A stretch of DNA of 64,000 bases, taken from contig JAABQV010000002.1 in assembly GCA_011391255.1 (NCBI GenBank), forward strand, positions 132,057 through 196,056, in the 5' to 3' direction. Origin of the DNA: Dechloromonas sp. GTDB lineage: Bacteria > Pseudomonadota > Gammaproteobacteria > Burkholderiales > Rhodocyclaceae. The translations under genes were made by a program, and so were the position numbers. Below the pieces are notes generated by a model that was not told the origin of the DNA, made no database searches, and saw nothing but the letters and a program-made list of their open reading frames with translations. Numbering within the stretch: position 1 is the first letter of the stretch; every line of letters starts with the position of its first letter. This document shows, piece after piece, positions 58,969 through 64,000 of the stretch.

Positions 58969-60162
58969 ATGCTTAAGAAAATCAGCGTTGAACATCTGCG
59001 TCTCGGTATGCACCTGCACGCATTTTGCGGGGCATGGATGGATCACCCGTTCTGGCGCAGCGAATTTGTCATCACCGACGAAAAGGATATCGCGCTGGTT
59101 TTAGAAAGCTCGATCAAGGAAGTCTGGATCGATGCCGCCAAAGGACTTGATGTTCATGCCAGCGAAGTTGCAGCTGAAGCTGAGGCTGTTCCTCCGCCTC
59201 AGCAAGCGCCCACGCCGGAGAAGGCAAGCTTCAACGACGAAGTCAAACGCGCCGCCAAAATCTGCGCCAAGGGCAAGGAAGCCGTTATTTCCATGTTTCA
59301 GGAAGCGCGCATGGGCAAGGCCATCGAGGCCGATGCGGCAATGCCGCTGGTGGAAGAAATCTCCAATTCCATCCTGCGCAACCCGGGCGCGCTGATAAGT
59401 CTGGCGCGCCTCAAAACGGCTGACGATTACACTTATATGCACTCAGTCGCCGTTTGTGCGCTGATGATAGCGCTGGCCAGACAACTCGGCCTCAGTGACG
59501 ATGACACCAAGGATGCCGGGATGGCCGGATTGCTCCACGATCTGGGCAAGGCGCTGATCCCGATGGAAATCCTCAACAAGCCCGGAAAACTGACTGAAGC
59601 AGAGTTTGCCATCGTCAAAACGCATCCAAAAATAGGCCACACATTGCTGTTGACCGCAACTGGCGTCAGCGAGATCACCAAGGATGTCTGCCTGCATCAT
59701 CACGAAAAAATCGACGGCAGCGGCTATCCGATGGGGATGAATGGCGAATCAATGAGTCTGTACGCCAAGATGGGTGCGGTCTGCGACGTTTACGACGCAA
59801 TCACCTCCAATCGCCCTTACAAGGCTGGCTGGGATCCCGCCGAATCGATCAAGCGCATGGCAGAATGGAAAGGTCACTTTGACCCAACGGTATTTCAGGC
59901 TTTCGTTAAAAGTTTGGGTATTTACCCGACCGGCTCTTTTGTACGCCTTGAATCAGGTCGCCTTGGCGTCGTCATTGAACAGGGCGAAAAATCGCTGCTC
60001 ACACCCAAAGTAAGAGTATTTTTCTCGTCAAAGTCGCAGGCCTACATCAAGCCCGAAACCATTGACCTGGCACGCAGCCCGGAAAAAATCGCCGGGCGCG
60101 ATGACCCCAAAAAATGGGGCATCGAGGACATTGACCACTATTGGGTCGGCGACAAATCCTGA
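58969..60162 (+). CDS. HD-GYP cyclic-di-GMP phosphodiesterase with DUF3391 domain
   Basis: Predicted hydrolase of cyclic di-GMP. The 397-aa protein has an N-terminal DUF3391 domain (~1-55, KKISVEHLRLGMHLHAFCGAWMDHPFW) that typically precedes HD-GYP domains, a Pro/Ala linker, and a full HD-GYP domain (~140-330) with HSVAVCALM, LLHDLGKALIP, THPKIGH, HHHEKIDGSGYP (the GYP motif intact) and DVYDAITSNRPYK. ATG 58969 has only a weak AAG upstream; TACAAT at 58954-58959 suggests a start of transcription within a few bases, so translation may be nearly leaderless. The 3' end carries the ahcY promoter region. Confidence 0.93.
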   Translation: MLKKISVEHLRLGMHLHAFCGAWMDHPFWRSEFVITDEKDIALVLESSIKEVWIDAAKGLDVHASEVAAEAEAVPPPQQAPTPEKASFNDEVKRAAKICAKGKEAVISMFQEARMGKAIEADAAMPLVEEISNSILRNPGALISLARLKTADDYTYMHSVAVCALMIALARQLGLSDDDTKDAGMAGLLHDLGKALIPMEILNKPGKLTEAEFAIVKTHPKIGHTLLLTATGVSEITKDVCLHHHEKIDGSGYPMGMNGESMSLYAKMGAVCDVYDAITSNRPYKAGWDPAESIKRMAEWKGHFDPTVFQAFVKSLGIYPTGSFVRLESGRLGVVIEQGEKSLLTPKVRVFFSSKSQAYIKPETIDLARSPEKIAGRDDPKKWGIEDIDHYWVGDKS

Positions 60163-60171
60163 AAACCTCTT

Positions 60172-60177
60172 TATAAT
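60172..60177 (+). promoter_or_regulatory. -10 element for ahcY
   Basis: TATAAT stands ten bases after the HD-GYP stop and just before the SAH aptamer. A -35 is not obvious (GACAAA at 60151-60156 is 15 bases away). Confidence 0.5.
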
Positions 60178-60186
60178 CTTCATCCA

Positions 60187-60292
60187 ACCGAGGAGCGCTG
60201 CAGGAGAACACCCCCAGGCTCGGTTTGAAACCGCGCTCACTGTTCAACCCTGCCGGGCGCAGGGGGTTCGGTGAGACACCGCCTCCTCCCCG
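60187..60292 (+). ncRNA. S-adenosylhomocysteine (SAH) riboswitch of ahcY
   Basis: The aptamer shows the SAH-riboswitch layout: ACCGAG (60187-60192) pairs with CTCGGT (60219-60224), and GAGCGC (60193-60198) pairs with GCGCTC (60233-60238) as the pseudoknot strand, with CTGCAGG and CCCAGGCTCGG in place. Two further hairpins follow, CCCTGC/GCAGGG (60248-60264) and CGGTG-AGA-CACCG (60269-60281), likely the expression platform before GGAG at 60305. SAH riboswitches turn on ahcY when SAH accumulates. Confidence 0.93.
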
Positions 60293-60315
60293 TCACAGTT
60301 TATTTGGAGCTTACT

Positions 60316-61728
60316 GTGGCTGAATTCAAAGACTACGTCATCGCTGACATCAACCTTGCCGACTGGGGTCGCAAGGAAATTCTCATTGCCGAAACCGAAA
60401 TGCCGGGCCTGATGGCGATTCGCGAAGAATTCGCGAAGACCCAGCCGCTCAAGGGCGCGCGCATCACCGGTTCGCTGCACATGACGATCCAGACCGCCGT
60501 GCTGATCGAGACGCTGACCGCACTCGGCGCCGAAGTCCGCTGGGCTTCATGCAACATCTTCTCGACCCAGGACCACGCCGCCGCTGCAATCGCTGCCGTC
60601 AATGTCCCGGTTTTCGCCGTTAAGGGCGAAACCCTGGTCGATTACTGGGATTACACCCACCGCATTTTCGAATGGGCCGACGGTGGCTATACCAACATGA
60701 TCCTCGACGACGGCGGCGATGCCACCTTGTTGCTGCACCTTGGCGCCCGCGCTGAAACGGATCTTTCCCTGCTCGCCAACCCGGGCTCAGAAGAAGAAAC
60801 CATCCTCTTCGCCGCGATCAAGGCCAAGATCGCTGTTGATCCGACCTGGTACTCCGTGCGCTTGGCTGCAGTCAAAGGCGTCACCGAAGAAACCACCACC
60901 GGCGTCCATCGTCTGTATCAGATGTATCAGCGTGGCGAACTCAAATTCCCTGGCATCAACGTTAACGACTCGGTTACCAAGTCCAAGTTCGATAACCTGT
61001 ATGGTTGCCGCGAATCGCTGGTTGACGCTGTCAAGCGCGCCACCGACGTGATGATTGCTGGCAAAGTTGCCGTCATTGTCGGGTATGGCGACGTGGGCAA
61101 GGGCTCCGCTCAAGCCATGCGCGCGCTTTCCGCTCAAGTCTGGGTCACCGAAATTGACCCGATCTGCGCCCTGCAAGCCGCCATGGAAGGCTATCGCGTT
61201 GTCACCATGGAATACGCTGCAGACAAGGCCGATATTTTCGTCACGACAACCGGCAACTTCCACGTCATCACCCATGACCACATGGCCGCGATGAAGAACA
61301 ACGCCATCGTCTGCAACATCGGTCACTTCGACAACGAAATCGACGTCGCTTCGATCGAGAAGTACCAGTGGGAAGAGATCAAGCCGCAAGTCGATCACGT
61401 CATTTTCCCGGACGGCAAGCGGATCATCCTGCTCGCCAAGGGTCGTTTGGTGAATCTTGGTTGCGGTACGGGTCATCCGTCCTACGTCATGTCCTCCTCC
61501 TTCGCCAACCAGACCATCGCCCAGATCGAACTGTGGACAGAGTCCGTCAAGGGATCCAACAAGTACCCAGTTGGCGTTTATGTGCTGCCCAAGCATCTGG
61601 ATGAAAAAGTTGCCCGCCTGCAGTTGAAGACGCTGAATGCTCAGCTTTCTGAACTGACCGACCAGCAAGCCGCTTACATCAATGTGTCCAAGGCTGGTCC
61701 GTACAAGGGCGATAGCTACCGCTACTAA
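60316..61728 (+). CDS. ahcY: Adenosylhomocysteinase
   Basis: NAD-dependent hydrolysis of S-adenosylhomocysteine to homocysteine and adenosine, relieving methyltransferase inhibition. GTG 60316, with GGAG seven bases upstream, gives 470 aa, the longer bacterial form with an insertion. Motifs: [25 protein letters not shown] region (~35-60), [16 protein letters not shown], the NAD loop [15 protein letters not shown] (~250), and the C-terminal PYKGDSYRY. It is controlled by the riboswitch just upstream and followed 47 bases later by metF. Confidence 0.97.
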   Translation: MAEFKDYVIADINLADWGRKEILIAETEMPGLMAIREEFAKTQPLKGARITGSLHMTIQTAVLIETLTALGAEVRWASCNIFSTQDHAAAAIAAVNVPVFAVKGETLVDYWDYTHRIFEWADGGYTNMILDDGGDATLLLHLGARAETDLSLLANPGSEEETILFAAIKAKIAVDPTWYSVRLAAVKGVTEETTTGVHRLYQMYQRGELKFPGINVNDSVTKSKFDNLYGCRESLVDAVKRATDVMIAGKVAVIVGYGDVGKGSAQAMRALSAQVWVTEIDPICALQAAMEGYRVVTMEYAADKADIFVTTTGNFHVITHDHMAAMKNNAIVCNIGHFDNEIDVASIEKYQWEEIKPQVDHVIFPDGKRIILLAKGRLVNLGCGTGHPSYVMSSSFANQTIAQIELWTESVKGSNKYPVGVYVLPKHLDEKVARLQLKTLNAQLSELTDQQAAYINVSKAGPYKGDSYRY

Positions 61729-61737
61729 GAAGCACCT

Positions 61738-61760
61738 GCCCCGGCCGCCACGGTCGGGGC
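61738..61760 (+). terminator. Intercistronic hairpin between ahcY and metF
   Basis: GCCCCGGCCG (61738-61747) pairs with CGGTCGGGGC (61751-61760) with one G-U pair and a three-base loop. No T-run follows, so it may stabilise the ahcY mRNA end or reduce read-through into metF. Confidence 0.5.
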
Positions 61761-61775
61761 AACCCATTGAGTTAA

Positions 61776-62603
61776 ATGATGAAAACAGAAATCTCTATCG
61801 AGTTCTTCCCGCCGCAAACGCCGGAAGGTATCGAGAAGTTACGGTCAACCCGCAAAGAGCTGGCAAAACTGAACCCGAGTTTTTTCTCCGTAACTTATGG
61901 TGCCGGCGGCTCAACCCGCGAGCGCACCTTTAACGTGGTCAAGGAAATTGCCGCCGAAGGCTTCGACGCCGCACCGCACCTTTCCTGCATCGGCTCAACC
62001 CGCGATAGCATTCGCGAAATTCTCAATGAATACAAATCCGCCGGCATCAAGCGCACCGTTGCCTTGCGTGGCGACCTGCCTTCCGGCATGGCCGAAACCG
62101 GTGAATTCCGTTACGCCAACGAGCTGGTTGAGTTCATTCGCGCAGAAACCGGCGACTGGTTCAGCATCGAAGTTGCCGCCTACCCGGAATGGCATCCGCA
62201 AGCCAAAAGCCCGATGGACGATCTGCAAGCCTTTGTGCGCAAGATCAAGGCCGGTGCTAACTCGGCCATCACGCAATATTTTTTCAATGCCGATGCGTAC
62301 TTCCATTTTGTGGACGAAGCCCAAGCGCTTGGTGTTACTGCCCCGGTCATCCCCGGCATCATGCCGATCGCCGGATTTACCAAACTGGCGCGCTTCTCGG
62401 ATGCCTGTGGTGCCGACATCCCGCGCTGGATGCGTAAAAAATTCGAAAGCTACGGTGACGACACCGACTCCATTCGCGCCTTTGGCCTTGACATCATTAC
62501 CGAGCTTTGCGAAAAACTGATCAAGGGCGGCGCCCCCGGCTTGCATTTTTATTCGATGAATCAGTCAGCGCTAACGACAGAAATCTGTCGTCGCCTAGGC
62601 TAA
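61776..62603 (+). CDS. metF: 5,10-methylenetetrahydrofolate reductase
   Basis: FAD enzyme making 5-methyl-THF for methionine synthesis. The 275-aa TIM-barrel protein has ISIEFFPPQTPEG, FFSVTYGAGGSTRERT, ALRGDLPSG, ITQYFFNADAYFHFVDEA, and PGIMPIAGF. Two consecutive ATGs at 61776 and 61779 are both possible starts. It closes the methionine cycle begun by metK and ahcY. Around 61836-61857 its coding strand carries GTTACGGTCAACCCGCAAA, one of the dispersed motif copies. Confidence 0.96.
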   Translation: MMKTEISIEFFPPQTPEGIEKLRSTRKELAKLNPSFFSVTYGAGGSTRERTFNVVKEIAAEGFDAAPHLSCIGSTRDSIREILNEYKSAGIKRTVALRGDLPSGMAETGEFRYANELVEFIRAETGDWFSIEVAAYPEWHPQAKSPMDDLQAFVRKIKAGANSAITQYFFNADAYFHFVDEAQALGVTAPVIPGIMPIAGFTKLARFSDACGADIPRWMRKKFESYGDDTDSIRAFGLDIITELCEKLIKGGAPGLHFYSMNQSALTTEICRRLG

Positions 62604-62646
62604 AAACCACTCTCTAAAAGAGGGCGCTGCGCGGTAAGATTCAGGG

Positions 62647-63483
62647 ATGAATCGAATCGAAGCGTTTAAAATAATTACCGCTGAAGCCGCTAGTGGTGAG
62701 CTCGCATTTCCGACCAGCATCGACGTCGCCCTGAAAATTCAGCGCGCCCTCGATGACCCGGAGTGCCACATGGAAGCGGCTACCACGCTGGTCATGGGCG
62801 AACCGCTGCTCGCAGCGCGCGTTGTCGCCATCGCTAATAGCGTGGCTTACAACCGTTCAGGGCAAAGTATTAGCGACGTGCGGATTGCCGTGTCGCGTAT
62901 CGGTTTACGCACCTTGCGCACCTTGGCGACGGCTCTTGCTACCCGCCAGATGGCTGGCGCCCCCAAAGACCCGGAGATTCGTGCGATTGCTGCCCGCCTC
63001 TGGGAGCACACCGCACACGTTGCCGCGCTTGCGCACGTGATTGCTCGTCGTGTCACCCATCTTGATCCGGAAGCAGCAATGTTCGCCGGCGTCGTCCATG
63101 AGGTCGGCGGCTTTTACCTGATATCCCGAGCCGCAGAATTTCCAGGCTTGCTGGTTGGCGAGCCTGGAGAATGGGTTGAAAACGCCGAATCCGAGATCGG
63201 CCGTGCCATTCTCACCCGCCTGGCCGTTACCGATACCGTGATGCAAGCCATTGAGGCGCAGTGGGAGGGCTACCTCGCGCTGCCACCGGTTACCCTTGGC
63301 GACACGCTCCTGTTGGCTAATGACCTGGCCCCCGTTGCTTCACCGCTTTACGACAGTGGCACCATCCGTAACGGCGGCTCCGCGGCCATCATCGACTCAG
63401 TGATCGATGCGGGAACTCTCAGCAGCATCCTCGCCGAGTCTGCCGCCGAGGTTGAATCACTGACAGAGGCCCTGCGCTTCTAA
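62647..63483 (+). CDS. HDOD domain signalling protein
   Basis: A 278-aa protein with a single HDOD domain (~20-220): FPTSIDVALKIQRALDDPE, EPLLAARVVAIANSVAYN, RIGLRTLRTLATALATR, and MFAGVVHEVGGFYLI. HDOD domains resemble HD phosphohydrolases but usually lack the metal-binding HD pair; here H-E (VHEVGG) replaces it, so it is probably a non-catalytic regulator. It is 43 bases after metF and ends at a bidirectional terminator. With the HD-GYP gene, this is the second signalling gene in the methyl-cycle region. Confidence 0.87.
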   Translation: MNRIEAFKIITAEAASGELAFPTSIDVALKIQRALDDPECHMEAATTLVMGEPLLAARVVAIANSVAYNRSGQSISDVRIAVSRIGLRTLRTLATALATRQMAGAPKDPEIRAIAARLWEHTAHVAALAHVIARRVTHLDPEAAMFAGVVHEVGGFYLISRAAEFPGLLVGEPGEWVENAESEIGRAILTRLAVTDTVMQAIEAQWEGYLALPPVTLGDTLLLANDLAPVASPLYDSGTIRNGGSAAIIDSVIDAGTLSSILAESAAEVESLTEALRF

Positions 63484-63484
63484 C

Positions 63485-63513
63485 AAAAAGGCCCGCGAGT
63501 AGCGGGCCCTTTA
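63485..63513. terminator. Bidirectional terminator between HDOD gene and mscS-like gene
   Basis: GGCCCGC (63490-63496) pairs with GCGGGCC (63502-63508) around GAGTA. AAAAA precedes and CTTT follows, so each strand has a short U-tract. It separates two convergent genes. Confidence 0.85.
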
Positions 63514-63527
63514 CCAAGAATCTTTAA

Positions 63528-64000
63528 TCAACCGGCCTGCGTCACAAAAACATTCTGCGCCGGCATCGGTGCCGGGAAGCCTGCCTCGGCCAGAGACTCG
63601 CGAATCACCTTATTGGCATCAAAATACACCTGCCAATAGTGGTCGGTATGACAATAAGGACGCACCGCCAGAATAGGCCCAACCAGGGTGAAATCGAGAA
63701 TTTCGACCTCAACCTTCGGCTCAACCAAGACATTTGGAATCCCGGCAATTTTTTCGCGCAACACCGCCATCGCTGCGTTGTGATCCGCAGCGCCGGAAAG
63801 CTGGCACTTCAAATCAACGCGGCGGAATGGATTGACTGAAAAATTTTGTATCGTGTCGCCAAATACTTTGTTGTTGCCAACGATTGTCTGGACGTTATCC
63901 GGCGTGTTCAGCGTCGTGGTAAACAAACCCAGCTCAGTCACTGTGCCGGTAATTCCGGCAACCGTAACGAAATCACCAACTTTCAGCGGACGCAAGACAA
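63528..64000 (-). CDS. Small-conductance mechanosensitive channel, MscS family (3' part)
   Basis: Only the C-terminal ~157 residues are in the window, continuing past position 64000. LRPLKVGDFVTVAGITGTVTELG marks the MscS beta domain that follows the pore helix, then TPDNVQTIVGNNKVFGDTIQNFS and the alpha-beta C-terminal domain (EVEILDFTLVGPILAVRPY...VYFDANKVIRESLAEAGFPAP). MscS channels open under membrane tension to release solutes on osmotic downshift. The N-terminal helices lie outside. Confidence 0.94.
   Translation of the reverse strand, partial: VLRPLKVGDFVTVAGITGTVTELGLFTTTLNTPDNVQTIVGNNKVFGDTIQNFSVNPFRRVDLKCQLSGAADHNAAMAVLREKIAGIPNVLVEPKVEVEILDFTLVGPILAVRPYCHTDHYWQVYFDANKVIRESLAEAGFPAPMPAQNVFVTQAG

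Noticed and set aside
60787-61767. 326-codon minus-strand frame opposite ahcY
   Set aside because: It is antisense to a highly conserved enzyme, has no start signal and no recognisable domain.

Overview
The window looks like an ordinary chromosomal segment of a Gram-negative betaproteobacterium, most likely in the Rhodocyclales (Dechloromonas/Azonexus-like). This is inferred from gene content and synteny only, because there is no rRNA or tRNA gene here. The supporting features are the pilMNOPQ-aroKB-gltBD order beside a divergent PBP1, the cyaY/lptM/lysA cluster, dapF-DUF484-xerC, the LPS genes, and an SAH riboswitch before ahcY. The DNA is dense and GC-rich, most genes abut or overlap by 1-4 bases, and no gap without a gene exceeds 300 bases. 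I saw no insertion sequence, prophage, CRISPR array or integrated island.

Layout. 1-1.05 kb: 5' part of thiC with its TPP riboswitch (minus). 1.1-5.7 kb: an unusual periplasmic alpha-carbonic anhydrase with an N-terminal adhesin-E-like region, a TetR regulator with a 32-bp palindrome at its promoter, then an isoaspartate methyltransferase, rhodanese and TolC run (plus). 5.7-9.7 kb: LPS core genes waaA-waaC (minus), a WaaE-like glycosyltransferase and a UDP-glucuronate epimerase (plus). 9.7-13.1 kb: glmS and apaH, convergent with a PlsC-type acyltransferase. 13.1-19.3 kb (minus): aroQ, accB, accC, prmA, a zinc-ribbon/DUF3426 membrane protein with a pure hexanucleotide repeat, a PfkB kinase and a glycine-zipper lipoprotein. 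19.4-24.5 kb: mpl (plus), then maeB and glmU (minus). 24.6-37.5 kb (minus): pilMNOPQ, a strong terminator, aroK-aroB, then gltB-gltD from its own promoter. 37.7-42.3 kb (plus): mrcA/ponA, lptM, lysA and hslR, with cyaY opposite. 42.3-51.9 kb (minus): a 50-aa basic protein under a near-consensus promoter, rlmI, a small Cys/His protein, an outer-membrane porin, znuA-znuC-znuB, a protein with a duplicated helical-STAS unit, hslV-hslU and an AEC transporter. 52-57.6 kb (minus): two late lipid A acyltransferases, a GNAT protein, dapF-DUF484-xerC and a DUF3050 protein. 57.7-63.5 kb (plus): metK, an HD-GYP phosphodiesterase, ahcY, metF and an HDOD protein. The window ends inside an MscS channel gene (minus).

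How the genes work together. Three themes recur. Envelope construction: UDP-GlcNAc supply (glmS, glmU), peptidoglycan synthesis and recycling (mrcA, mpl, dapF and lysA for diaminopimelate), Kdo, heptose and acyl addition to lipid A, LPS assembly (lptM) and type IV pili. Central nitrogen, carbon and fatty-acid supply: gltBD, maeB, accBC, aroQ/K/B. The activated-methyl cycle: metK, ahcY and metF lie within 5 kb, with an SAH riboswitch on ahcY and an RNA resembling a SAM-II riboswitch on metK, so product and by-product of methylation could be sensed separately.

The items most worth a second look are the SAM-II-like metK leader, the strongly expressed-looking 50-aa protein at 51.7-51.9 kb, the carbonic anhydrase fusion, the tandem helical-STAS protein, the porin tied to the zinc ABC transporter, the twelve-copy GGGTTC repeat, and a dispersed motif around CGGTCAAC found in several intergenic gaps.
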